Of a stretch of 53,857 nucleotides of DNA, positions 10,953 to 20,469 are shown piece after piece (position 1 is the first letter of the stretch; each line of letters starts with the position of its first letter). The DNA lies in contig MNCI01029622.1 in NCBI GenBank assembly GCA_015680685.1, positions 1,222,554 to 1,276,410 of the forward strand, read 5' to 3'. The notes below the pieces were generated by a model that was not told the origin of the DNA, searched no databases, and was given only the letters and a program-made list of their open reading frames with translations. This DNA comes from Gnetum montanum. Taxonomy: Eukaryota; Streptophyta; Gnetopsida; Gnetales; Gnetaceae. The position numbers and the translations under genes are program-made.

Positions 10953-12259
10953 GGCTATATGCAAGGGACCTAAATCTTCTCTTCTCATGGTTGAGCTTGT
11001 TGGCGTACTTACTTTTTTTGGCCCCTTTGGACTGGACACACCTTCCTATAACATGTGCATCAAGCCCCATGTGATATGGTTCCGCCCTAGTGTTAGTTCA
11101 TTTTTATCATTCATCCTGCAAAATTTTAGTATGGTTATATGGTCCCACTTGAGTGAATAGTTGGCTCATGATATCATCGAGACCGTGCTGCCTGGGTCTA
11201 TACAAGGCATGCTTGCCTTTATCATTGATATTAATGAGGGACTTTTTAAGGTTGGGGGAGGCCCTGCTGAGGGTCCTAGATCTACTTGACCCTTCACTTG
11301 TGTGTGGGAGCTACCTACTTGTGCTCATTACAATAGCAACAAAACACTTTTCTTAGCCTTTCGTGTGTACACTCTATTCCAGAACCCACCTAGGATAGTC
11401 TATAGAGTGGACAGGTATGCTCCTTTGCGCCTTACTTTACTTTTTGATTCCTTTTTAAATTTTATGTCATCATCTAAATGTAAATGTTGTTTTCCTATGC
11501 AGGCCCCGCTTTGATGAACATGGGATGTGCAATGATGATGGTGGGCTTGCCTTAGTGCACACAATGCTAGAGACATTCATGGAAGGCCCCATTCTTCATG
11601 TCATGGTACTAGACCAAAAAAAGGTGGCTATTGTTGACTACCATAGGCAGTTTTCAAGAGCTTTTGAGTGCTGCCAAGTTCGTGGTTGGTTACATGAGGA
11701 TTGGTCTTCTAATGGGTTAATTTTTCCTCAAAGAATTGATCCTACACCTATCCCACCTACACCATTTACTAATGATAAATGACCATACTCTAGACTCCAT
11801 TTTCTTTTTTTTTGTTCCATTATCATGTACTATGTTTTTAACTTTTCTCTCTATGTCTTCTTTTTACAGCAACCATCCCCTTTGAAGAAGTTATTGTTCT
11901 AACAAGGGGTACTGAGGACACCCTTTTTATGAAATATGGGGAGGTAGAGCAATCACAACAATGGTTGCAGAAGAAAGCTTCTGAGTTGATCATCAGCCAC
12001 CTTACTCAGGTAGGTCTGATGGACTTGTTCATAGCATTGACCCCTAGTATTCTGGTTACTAAGATGATCACCATTATTGATTCTTTCAATGATGACGCTT
12101 CCCATTTTAGCACACGAGTTCAAGGAGTCAAGGTATCTTTTCACCTGACCACTAAATTCCTTTCTGATATTTTTGGCATACCCATGGATGGTGCCAGTGT
12201 GACTATAGATAAAGTAACTAAAGAGGGCTAGGTCATAAGAGAGCTTGAGCAGTGGTTAG
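10953..12259 (+). pseudogene. Antisense gene of element C, 5' part (exons 1-3)
   Basis: Runs against the retroelement's own genes. Exon 1 (about 10953-11414) is one frame with stops at 11158-11160 and 11287-11289. It joins exon 2 through an in-phase GT-AG intron (11415-11502), giving VDR|PRFDEHG. Exon 2 ends near 11776, where the donor seems decayed (gataaatg). Exon 3 runs 11870-12259, with acceptor tttttacag and a stop at 12229. Exon 3 has RVQGVKVSF and FLSDIFGIPMDG, which resemble from memory the 'putative plant transposon protein' type domain of plant antisense retroelement ORFs. A good donor AG|GTATGT lies at 12260. The gene continues at 26504 after the B insertion. The function of such antisense genes is unknown. 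Confidence 0.6.
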
Positions 12260-12336
12260 GTATGTCTCGGGGTCCCAAGGGCTTTTCCATGTGAGATGAT
12301 ACTTAATCAAGGGAGATGAACTTTTTGTATCCTCTC

Positions 12337-13455
12337 TGTACCGCCTGAAATCGTCGGTCTCCGGCTCGAAGGGAAAACAGAGGCCGTGGGATCGTGGGAC
12401 GGGTACAGAAGACCCTGCCTTCACTTGAGGGCGAGCTAGAATGCAATGGAGGTAGAGTACCTTGGGTGGTCCGTGCACGGATCAGACAAGGATTTCCCCG
12501 CGCGTACGCGAAATGCTATACGCTGGGTTATGCGTAAACGGCGTGCAAGTGTAAACAAAGCGCAAAACAGATGCAAACGGAGCACGAGCGTGAACAGGCG
12601 TAAACGATGCGTGGGCCAATTTGACGTAAAACTGTAAAAGAACTTATGCAGCAAATGAAACAATGGTATTACAGAGTCAAAGTACAGTGCACCGGTCTAA
12701 TGCAGTTGTGTGGGAACACAAGGCGGATGAAAAGCCCCGGCGTACACAGGGATGACTCGGTCGGTTTGCAGGGCGAGCGGACCGTAAGAGACTAATCCGC
12801 AGTGTGCATGGCTTCCCAGTGTAAGAAGGTTTTCTGCTCTTTTGTGCAGCGTAAATGTTCTCTGGTCTCCTCCGGGATTTTTGCCAAACCCTCTGGAGAA
12901 AGTGGGAAATGGGGGTTTTATACAGGTTGTTATGCTAGACTCAGGATGGGAGACACATGGCGCGTTGACCGGGTGCATACACTTTACAAATATACAAAAT
13001 GTTACAACTGCTGGGCGTATACGCTAAAGATGCTGGTCGTGAACTGGGTGGAGATGCGGAGCGCTGGGCGTATACGCTGGTGAATGTTGGGCGTACACGC
13101 CGGGTGCCCCCCCCGAAGGATGTCCACTTGCTTCAATCCTTGCTCTTCGGTGTTATCTTCATGATGTCATTGGAGATCTTGTTGTCGAGCATGTGCATCT
13201 GCAGTACCTGGGCATGTACGCCGGAGAGCCGGGCGTATACGCTGGACGTATACGCTGGAATGCTGGGCATATACGCTGTATGCTGGGCGTATACGCTGTA
13301 TGTGTGATCTTGGCATATACGCTGGAGTGTATACGCTGGCACCATGTTCTTAGCAAAAACTAAGTATTGCGATCATGCAGCCGGCATCGTTCGTGAGTTC
13401 TAGGATCCTGTTTGGTGTTAGACAAGTAGTAAACTCCGAATTTTGTGGTGTTTCA
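12337..13455 (-). repeat. 3' LTR of B (1119 bp)
   Basis: From TGTACCGCC (the minus-strand CA end) to GGTGTTTCA (the minus-strand TG start). It contains the TATA box ttttata at 12916-12922 (minus-strand TATAAAA) and the palindromic word GCGTATACGC with variants between 13010 and 13340. The polypurine tract lies directly at its right edge. It is about 35 bases shorter than the 5' LTR because of small indels. Confidence 0.92.
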
Positions 13456-13528
13456 TTGGCCCCTCTTTGTTGACGCTTGGAGGAATCGATTCGAGAAGCG
13501 TCAACAAAGAAGTGCAAAACACCACAAG
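13443..13528 (-). repeat. Polypurine tract with inverted copy of itself and the LTR start (B)
   Basis: On the minus strand AACAAAGAGGGGCCAA ends at 13456, next to TGAAAC of the LTR. CTTTGTTGACGCTT (13465-13478) pairs perfectly with AAGCGTCAACAAAG (13496-13509) across 17 bases. Outside this, TTGTGGTGTTT (13443-13453) pairs with AAACACCACAA (13517-13527), so the LTR start itself is in the stem. G and E1 have the same structure. Confidence 0.85.
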
Positions 13529-14472
13529 AAACTCGATAGAGACATTGTCTGCTGCCACGTGGAAGAGACATCATCGCACCGTGTTCAGTAGTACAGAGGA
13601 TTGGGGAAAGGGAAATTTTGTATCTGGGAGGTCAGGGAGATTGCGGGGATTGATGATTGGTCCAGGAGATTAATCAGGGGAAAGGGGATGCTCTGATGTG
13701 AGGCATGCCGATCCTTGTCAATAGCCATTGTTTAGCAGACTCGGGGTTTAGACATGCAAGAGCACTTGTTGATGGGACCAAAGCTACAGGAGGATGATTT
13801 GCATTCTTTGGAAGAACAGCTATAATGTTCCCCCCCATCTTTAGTGTTCAGGGGAACCTGTTGGCGGGGAGCCAAAGCCATGCGACTGGATGCTTTTTGA
13901 CTATTTTGGGCATGAGTACTTGGTTTTGAGACGATTGCCTTCCTGCCTGGTGCTTACATGGGAACTGCCCGGGGTCTCTCTTTTTTTTTCTTTTTTTTTT
14001 TTTGCAACAAACTTTTCTCTGTTTGTGTACTCGTGCACAGGTGTTGTACTGTGTGGCGTATTGCAGCGTGCAACAACGTGCTCAATGTTTTGAATATACT
14101 GGGTGTATCAAGGGTGTAGTTGAATGGAAACTGGGGAACGAATGGGGATGTACTAGTGAATGGTTTGATTTAGTCCTACCAGGTATGCTGCGAACATTGT
14201 CTTATCTTGCTGCTTACGACGAAGTGCATCTTTGTACGAAACTTCCAGGTGTCATCCTGCAAACGTAACGCCAAGGAGACAAGAAAACCGTGAGTGAATA
14301 GACGAGCTTAGACTTACATGGCAGCTGATGGCACAGAGGTGCTGAAGGATGGCAGGGACTATGTATAGATGACAGCAATATTGAAGATGGCGACTGATAG
14401 CAAGTGGTGCAATGAAGCGAGCGATGAATGAGCATGGCGGCGGAGTGATGTGCCGGATGTGAACTTGCCAGT
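13529..14472 (-). other. B 3' untranslated region
   Basis: No gene. A T-rich run (13978-14003, purine-rich on the element's sense strand) and the block gtcatcctgcaaacgtaac (14250-14268) both have counterparts in G (near 44470-44600 and 44897-44915). These blocks are therefore conserved between families that differ elsewhere, which hints at a cis function such as a termination or packaging signal. That function is inference only. Confidence 0.5.
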
Positions 14473-14880
14473 TTATAGTCTTGGCAGACTATCATGGGTT
14501 AGTTTTGTGTCATAACCTGTTGAACATTGCCTATTTTAGCATCGTGGCAGATGGTACGTTGCCAGTTTTTAGTCTTAGCGGACTGTGAAGAGGCAAGCTA
14601 GTTTAAAGTCTGGGCGGACCCTGATGGTTGTGACGGTGGTAGTTTGCTGTCATACCGAACGGGTGCTAGTTTATTATCTTTGCGGATGCTACGGTATTAG
14701 TTTTAAGTCATAATCCAGGACTGTTCTGTGGTATCAGTTTATTGTCATGACTCCAGGACGAGCTGTGGTATCAGTTTATAGTCGTAATTCCAGGACTTGC
14801 TGTGGTATTAGTTTATATTCGTAATTCCAGGACTTCGCTGTGGTATCAGTTTATAGTCGTAATTCCAAGACTTATACGTA
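14473..14880 (-). repeat. Stem-loop array after integrase of B
   Basis: About ten units headed by AGTTTA on the plus strand (TTAAACT-type tail in sense). Clearest stems: ATAGTCT/AGACTAT at 14475-14492, AGTC/GACT near 14570 and GTC/GAC near 14615. Then come four roughly 38-base units (14735-14875) with AGTC-gtaattccag-GACT. It begins five bases after the integrase stop. Counterparts lie in F (36190-36510), G (45125-45400) and, decayed, E1. Confidence 0.85.
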
Positions 14881-14885
14881 CCTGT

Positions 14886-16235
14886 TTAGATGTAGAGCGG
14901 TTTCAGGTACAAATGATTTATCGGATTAGCGAGCTCGTTCCCTTCTGTGTCAGCTAACTTGAATGCACCATTGTCGAATGCTTTGATGACCACGTAAGGC
15001 CCTTCCCAGTTGGCGGAGAATTTGTCTGGGTGTTCCCGAACAGCTTTGAGTACGAGATCGCCTTCGTGGATTGGGCATCTGTTGATGTCATGCCGATATC
15101 GCTGTCGTTGTTGCTTTTGGTACCATTCGATCTGATCAAGTGCGTGTATGCATTCCTCTTCCACCGAGTCGAGGTCAATGATACGGAGATCATTATTTTG
15201 CCCATCATCGAGGAGTCTAGAGAGTGTGATCCTTAATGATGGTACCTATAATTCTATAGGTAAAATAGCTTCTGAACCGTAAAAGAGACTGTATGGAGTT
15301 TTACCTGTTGACGTTCGGTGAGTAGTGTGGTAAGCCCATAATGCATATATTAGTTGTTCATGCCACTTTCTTTTGCTCTGGGTTAGCATTTTCTTAAGTA
15401 TCATTATGATCGTCTTATTGGTCGCTTCTGCTTGCCCATTGCTCTGAGGATAGTAAGGAGAGGAAAACGAGTGTTTGATCCCCAGACTGTCGCAAAAGGT
15501 TTTTGTTTCGGCACTACTAAATTCCGGCCCGTTGTTAGTGATAATTGTCAAAGGGGTGCCAAAGCGGGTTACAATGTTTTCTAGGATAAAGTTGCACACG
15601 TGTTTAGAAGTCATTTTTCGAAGGGGAGCTGCTTCTACCCACTTCGTGAAATATTCATTAGCGGTTATGATGAAACTGTGCCCTGCAGAAGATGAGGGTG
15701 TTATTGGGCTGATAAGGTCCAATCCCCACTTCTAAAAAGGCCATGTTATTTGTGTCGTGTGCAACTCATTTGGCGATACATGTATTAAGTTACTATGTTT
15801 TTGACAAATGTTACATGTTTTGACTTTGGAGGAGTAGTCGTATTCCATGTGTGGCCAACAATAGCCTAAGCATCTTATTTTCGTGGCCATGGCTTTTGGT
15901 GCTATGTGTCCTCCACATAGTCCCTCATGTACTTGATCAACAATGGTTTGGGCATCATCACTACTTACACATGTTAGCAATATGCCTTCGTAGGATCGAC
16001 GACATAGTGTGTCCCCTACCAAGGTGTACTGCCTAGAACATTTTTGCACTGCATCTTTCTGAGCATTTGTTAGGTGGCGTGGCGCTTCGCCGCATAGAAG
16101 GCATTCTTTTATGTCATCATACCATTCCACTGCGTGTGTTGAGCAAACAGATGCAATTGGCAATATGTGGGGAGTATCGATTATTGGTTTAGCACAGTTG
16201 GTTACAGAGCTTGGTAAGGCATGGAACATGTTAGG
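14886..16235 (-). pseudogene. B pol: integrase
   Basis: Zinc-binding VHEGLCGGH (near 15930) and CNIC (near 15815). The core has WGLDLISPI with the first aspartate (15719-15717). The second position, ITNNGPEF, has asparagine where DDE integrases have aspartate (codon AAC at 15536-15534). Then 35 residues later comes the glutamate in NGQAEATN (codon 15428-15426). The C-terminal GPY motif NWEGPYVV lies near 15005, and the ORF ends YLKPLYI at 14886. In-frame stops at 15734-15732 and 15248-15246 are TAG where E1 has CAA and CAG. The reading frame is otherwise unbroken and is shared with RT. Integration in trans would be needed. Confidence 0.9.
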
Positions 16236-16748
16236 TGATATGTTTAGCGCTAATGTGGCTAACGCGTCTGCGATGGTGTTATCATTTCGAGAAACGTGTT
16301 GCACATCAATGTTTTTGAATCGTTTCATTAAATGTTTTGCCAAGTCACAGTATGGTTGTAAATGTTGGGCTTTGCATGTGTACATGTCCGTAACTTGGTT
16401 TACAACCAATTGTGAATCCCCTCTAACTATGAGCCATGTGATATCTGAAGCCAGTGCTGTTGCGAGACCTCTAAGGAGACCTTCATACTCTGCTATGTTA
16501 TTAGTACAGTGAAAATTGAAGCGATAGGTAAAGGGTCGGATCTCCCTGGAGGGATAGGTGATTACAGCGGCTGCACTTCCTCCTCGAGAGGTGGATGCTC
16601 CATCGAAGTTTAAGATGGCATCATAATCTTGGGGCACTATGTCTATGGCGCTTATGTTTTCATCTGGGAATTTCGGCTCTATAGTCACTTGATCCCGTGT
16701 TGGTGATGTAGCCATCTGATCTGCTATGGCTTGACCTTTTACCGATGA
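16236..16748 (-). pseudogene. B pol: archaeal-type second RNase H
   Basis: Follows the standard RNase H after a linker (MATSPTRDQ at 16715). Catalytic set, by residue number from 16715: D38 (NFDGAS), E76 (IAEYEG), D100 (RGDSQLV) and D150 (NTIADALA). All four are present, so this domain looks intact. It would degrade the RNA strand of the RNA-DNA hybrid during reverse transcription. In Tat elements it is thought to take over from the decayed standard domain. It is preceded by the TAA at 16751-16749 that separates it from RT. Confidence 0.9.
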
Positions 16749-18432
16749 TTACGCTACGTAGTACAGGTCGAACTCAGCTATCATGGCTTTCCACTGGGCT
16801 ATTCGACTCGTTTCGTAAATGTTTCCTGTTATGGCTCGCAGTACATTGTCCTTACAAATTATGTAAACTTGGTTACGGAAGAGGTAATGTCGCCATTTTC
16901 TTAGGGAAAAGACCAAAGCTAAACATGACTTCTCCATGTCATTATACTTCTTTTCATGGGCAACTAAGGCATGACTCAAGTAGTATACAGGGACTTCGGT
17001 TCCGTCATCTTGTTTTTGGCAAAGCATAGACGCGATTGACGATTCCAAAGTGGCAAGGTAGATATAAAATGGTTTGTTGTTTTGGGGCTGGTAGACCGTA
17101 GGCAGTTGGGCAAGTGCTGTTTTGATATTTTCGAAGGCTTCCTGGCACTGCGGAGTCCATTCGAAATGGACATTTTTACGCAACAGGTGGTTCATAGGTT
17201 TTAGTTTGTCTGTTAATTTTTCTACAAAACGCCTGTTGAACTGCAATCTACCTTGTAGACCTCGAAGTTCGGTAAGGTTACTGGGAGGTTTCAGGTTGGT
17301 AATGGCCTTGACCTTATCGGGGTCTACTCGTATCCCTGCTTCAGAGGCTATGAATCCGAGCATCTTACCTATTTTGACACCGAAGACGCATTTTTTGGGG
17401 TTAAGCCTTAGCTCATATTTTAGACAACGTTTTAAGACTAAGTCGAGGTCTTGTACGTGTTGTTCGATCGTTTTTGACTTAACCACGATGTCATCTACAT
17501 AATCGTTGAGCGATCGTAGCATGTAATCACTAAAGATAAACGTCATGGCTCTTTGATATGTGGCCCCTGCGTTCTTGAGACCGAAGGGCATCATAGTGTA
17601 ACAAAAAGTTCCCCATGGGGTCATGAAGGTGGTTCGAAGTTGATGTTCCGGGTTGATGCGTATTTGGTTGTATCCCGAGAAACCATCCATAAAAGATAAC
17701 AAGGCATGTCCTACAGTCGAGTCAACGAGTTGATCGATGCTAGGCAGGAGAAAGTCATCTTTTATGGTCGCTACGTTTAAATCTCGGAAGTCGATGCATA
17801 AGCGAATGCTTCCGTTTTTCTTCGGGACGATGACCATGTTTGACACCCACTCGGCGTAATCAACAGCCCAAATGAAACCCGCTTGGTAAAGCTTGGTGAT
17901 CTCATTGCGGACTGCCAATTCCACCTCGGGTCTAACTTTTCGTGCTTTCTATTTTATCGGTCTTAGTTTGGGGTCCAAAATAATGTTGTGTTGGACAATT
18001 CTAGGATCTAGCTCGGGCATGTCCGTATAAGACCAAGCGAATGCTTTCATGTTTTCCCTAAGTACATTCTGGATGTCTTGTGCCAAGTGTGGTTGTAGTA
18101 GTGTACCCAATTTTATTATTTTGATTTCCTCATCGGGCATGGTAATGGGTGTTTCAGCTAACGGATCTTCAGTGATGTTTTCGGCCTCTATGTCAAAAAA
18201 TTTTGTCATGCCTCCGTAGTCGTCTGTTGTTTGCTGTGTTGAGGCTATGACCGCGTCATCCATTAGTGGACTTTATTTGATGAAGTTTATGTCAAAGTCC
18301 CGTGTAATGGTGCCGTATGGTCCATCGATGGTTAACGGTGCGATTAAGTGCTAGTAGTCCATTGAGCTTATCCCTGCCAATAAATCGAGAGTTGCATGAG
18401 CAAAGGGATTGTTCCGTGTCTTTTGACGATTT
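16749..18432 (-). pseudogene. B pol: reverse transcriptase and standard RNase H
   Basis: The open stretch 17924-16749 holds RT: VIVPKKNGSIR, LSFMDGFSGYNQI, MMPFGLKNAGATYQ and the catalytic YVDD at 17501-17490. It then holds the standard RNase H (from PFYIYLA near 17070), which lacks the usual first acidic block, as in other Tat elements. Upstream in the same frame, 18263-17952 encodes a leader with DPLAETPIT shared with E1. Traces of the frame run to about 18432 with stops near 18350 and 18275. The stop at 17951-17949 is TAG where relatives have glutamine. No protease domain precedes it: gag-protease is a separate frame 2 kb upstream. Confidence 0.92.
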
Positions 18433-18479
18433 TAGACTATGCGTACGTGTATAACGGTGGATTATCGTCACACCTAGAC
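18433..18479 (-). other. Possible entry region of the RT frame
   Basis: The RT-integrase frame opens here after a stop near 18434. I see no good ATG until 18263. The family may reach this frame by splicing over the spacer, as Ogre-type elements do between protease and RT, or by internal initiation. No donor or acceptor can be assigned with confidence. Confidence 0.3.
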
Positions 18480-18600
18480 CTATGGCAGTTTTATGCCTTA
18501 CCGGGCAGTGAGCGGTAGTTTAATGCCTTACCGGGCAATGGGCGGATGGGGAAATGGCAGTTTAAGGCTGTACCAGGCCAATGGCTATTTAAACCAGCGT
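18480..18600 (-). repeat. Stem-loop array upstream of B RT
   Basis: Three units: AGTTTTATGCCTTACCGGGCA, AGTTTAATGCCTTACCGGGCA and AGTTTAAGGCTGTACCAGGCC. The first two have TGCC/GGCA stems, unlike the GTC/GAC stems downstream. They sit between the antisense gene's promoter and RT, matching 9135-9184 in C and 2085-2620 in E1. Confidence 0.8.
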
Positions 18601-18786
18601 AAATGTGTAAAACGTGGTCTGCGGAGGGACCAGGACGTAATAATCCCTGTTTTTAATGAATTTTTCGTTAAATTTTATTGTTTTGGATAGATTTTGGTGA
18701 AAAATAGGCAAGAAAGGCAAAAAAGGAGAAAACGAGGCAACGGCAGCATACGCGGCGGTGGCGTCAGCATCAGCGTCATCAGGCGC

Positions 18787-18794
18787 TATATAAA
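18787..18794 (+). promoter_or_regulatory. TATA box for B's antisense gene
   Basis: TATATAAA on the plus strand in CGCTATATAAAGGG, 250 bases before the antisense gene's ATG at 19044. The leader between them is CpG-rich. It points to independent antisense transcription from inside the element. Not proven. Confidence 0.55.
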
Positions 18795-18835
18795 GGGAAA
18801 GGGGGTCCATTTCTTTTCTATTTTAAAAGCGATAG

Positions 18836-19043
18836 CGTAGAGCGTAACCCAAGCGAGCGTAAGCGTAAGCGTACAACTGCTAAAATGTAAGCGTAAACCG
18901 CCATACCCTAGCGTAAGCGTAACCTGGAATCTGAGCGTAGATGCCGAAGGTTGAACCCAGTGTAGACGCTGAGGCTTAAACTTCTTAACGCCAGTGTTCA
19001 GTTACTCAGCGTGAACGCGGATCGCTAGCGTAGACGCTCTGAA
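18836..19043 (+). repeat. agcgtaagcgta word repeats in the antisense gene leader
   Basis: At least a dozen copies of agcgta, many as agcgtaagcgta, plus gtgtagacgct and cgtagacgct. The same word fills B's gag leader (24780-25170) and, in palindromic form, its LTRs. In C the corresponding leader carries agcatgagt instead. Confidence 0.65.
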
Positions 19044-19851
19044 ATGGGCAAGGGAAAGGAAGTCTCTACCGTAACAGAGGAGCGTGATGATTTAAAGGCT
19101 CGATACGAGTTTGCCGCTGCTAGACTAAGTGGAGATCGTTCTTGGTGAACCTTGGAGATTACGTACACCAGGAATTGGAACCTTCTGAACCGTCATGCAT
19201 CACTGACTCGGAGAATGGTGGAATGCAAAGCTCAAATTCATCTCCTGAACCTTAAGTGTCAAGATTGGAAGGCTTTCACTTCCAAGGTTCGCAAGTGGGG
19301 TCAGGATGAGAAGAACCATAAACATCAGTACAAGAAGTCGCTGAAAGAGGTATCTATTGAAAAGCGGCAACTAGAGATGTTTCTGGAGGGTTTGGGTTTA
19401 CGTTTCGCCTTTGATACCTTTTCCCAAAACACAATTATGGAAATGGAATTACCTAAGAGGGTCATCATAACTGCTTCTAGGGAGGTGTCGGTAGGTGAAT
19501 TTCCTCTGAAACATCCTACCTGGTCAGCGGTCGACAAAGGCAAGGCTTTGGCAAACGTTGACTTAGGCCTGGACGGAACAGATTGGGCCAGCGTTCTAGA
19601 GGAAGAAATCCTTCGTCGGCTGGAGTTCGGCTTAGGGGGATCCCCTATAGTAAGTGTTTTGTCTTTATGAAGTTAATTTATTAGATAATGTTTAAAATTT
19701 TTAACATCTGCTTATTTTTGTGTTGGTTGTTTATTTTTGGTGTTTTCAGCATGAGGGTGGTGATGATACTCACGAGGCTGGCCCCAGTGGAGTAGGGGCC
19801 TCTGACACTGGTGGTTCTAAAGGAGATGATCCTCCTGTCACGGATGCTTAA
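19044..19851 (+). pseudogene. Antisense gene of element B, shortened two-exon form
   Basis: Starts MGKGKEVSTVTEERDDLKAR at 19044. Exon 1 runs to 19649; the intron 19650-19749 has gtaagt and ttttcag; exon 2 runs 19750-19851 and ends VTDA with TAA. The splice is phase 0. The protein is charged and helix-rich, like a coiled coil (RKWGQDEKNHKHQYKK, EVSIEKRQLEMF). It aligns with the last two exons of C's antisense gene; both end with AGPSGV followed by an acidic tail. The N-terminal domain of C's gene is missing. One in-frame TGA (19146-19148) breaks it. Antisense ORFs are known in Tat elements, but their role is not. Confidence 0.72.
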
Positions 19852-20089
19852 CGCACTTGTAGTTTTTGTTTTGTTTTGTATTTTTGCCGATTCAAATTGA
19901 TACAGGCATTGTAACTGGGAAAGTGTTGAGAAAACAAACAGGCGCTATTTGTACAACATTGCATAAATATATCTTTTCTTTTGATTTTCAATTGTTTGCA
20001 TACACAACACGACATTCAAATGTTTTTGGGTTTGCTTTTCTTTTTTAAGGGTGACGCACAATATGTAAAAAAAGGAAAATGAGGCATGC
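19852..20089 (+). other. Downstream region of B's antisense gene
   Basis: AT- and T-rich stretch after the antisense stop, with TTTTTAAGG near 20042 and AATATGTAAAAAAAGG near 20060. It probably holds the 3' end of the antisense transcript, but I see no definite polyadenylation signal. No coding sequence recognised. Confidence 0.35.
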
Positions 20090-20465
20090 ACTAGTTTAAG
20101 GACATTTTGGGCCCACATGCGTAGTTTAAGGCCATTTCGGGCCCCGTTGTAAATGAGTAATATTTTAGCGTAAGTGGATGTTTCGTAGTGGACCGACCAT
20201 TTCTGATCGTGGCTAGTTTTACGTCATTGCGGACACGATAGTTTAACGTCTTTTCAGACAAGAAGTGTTGTTTCAATTTTATTTTCTTTTGTTGTTTATT
20301 ATGATTTTTGGCATTTTTGGGTTTTACCGTAGTTTAGTGTCGTTTCAGATGTGTTATAGTTTCATGTCATCTTGGATGACAGATAGTTTAGCGTCATCTC
20401 GGACGAGGGGCAGTTTAAGGTCGTTTCGGACTATTCGTAGTTTAACGTCGTTCCGGACGTTGTAA
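20090..20465 (-). repeat. Stem-loop array after B gag-protease
   Basis: Nine or so units headed by AGTTTA on the plus strand. Good stems: GGCC/GGCC (20131-20143), GTCT/AGAC (about 20250), GTCATC/GATGAC with a 3-base loop (20366-20380), GTC/GAC (about 20393 and 20420) and AACGTC/GACGTT (about 20442-20460). It begins five bases from the gag-protease stop. C, D and G carry the same array at the same place. Confidence 0.88.
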
Positions 20466-20469
20466 CATT

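Noticed and set aside
16111-16512. 133-codon plus-strand frame opposite the second RNase H
   Set aside because: Exact shadow of the catalytic-domain coding sequence on the other strand.
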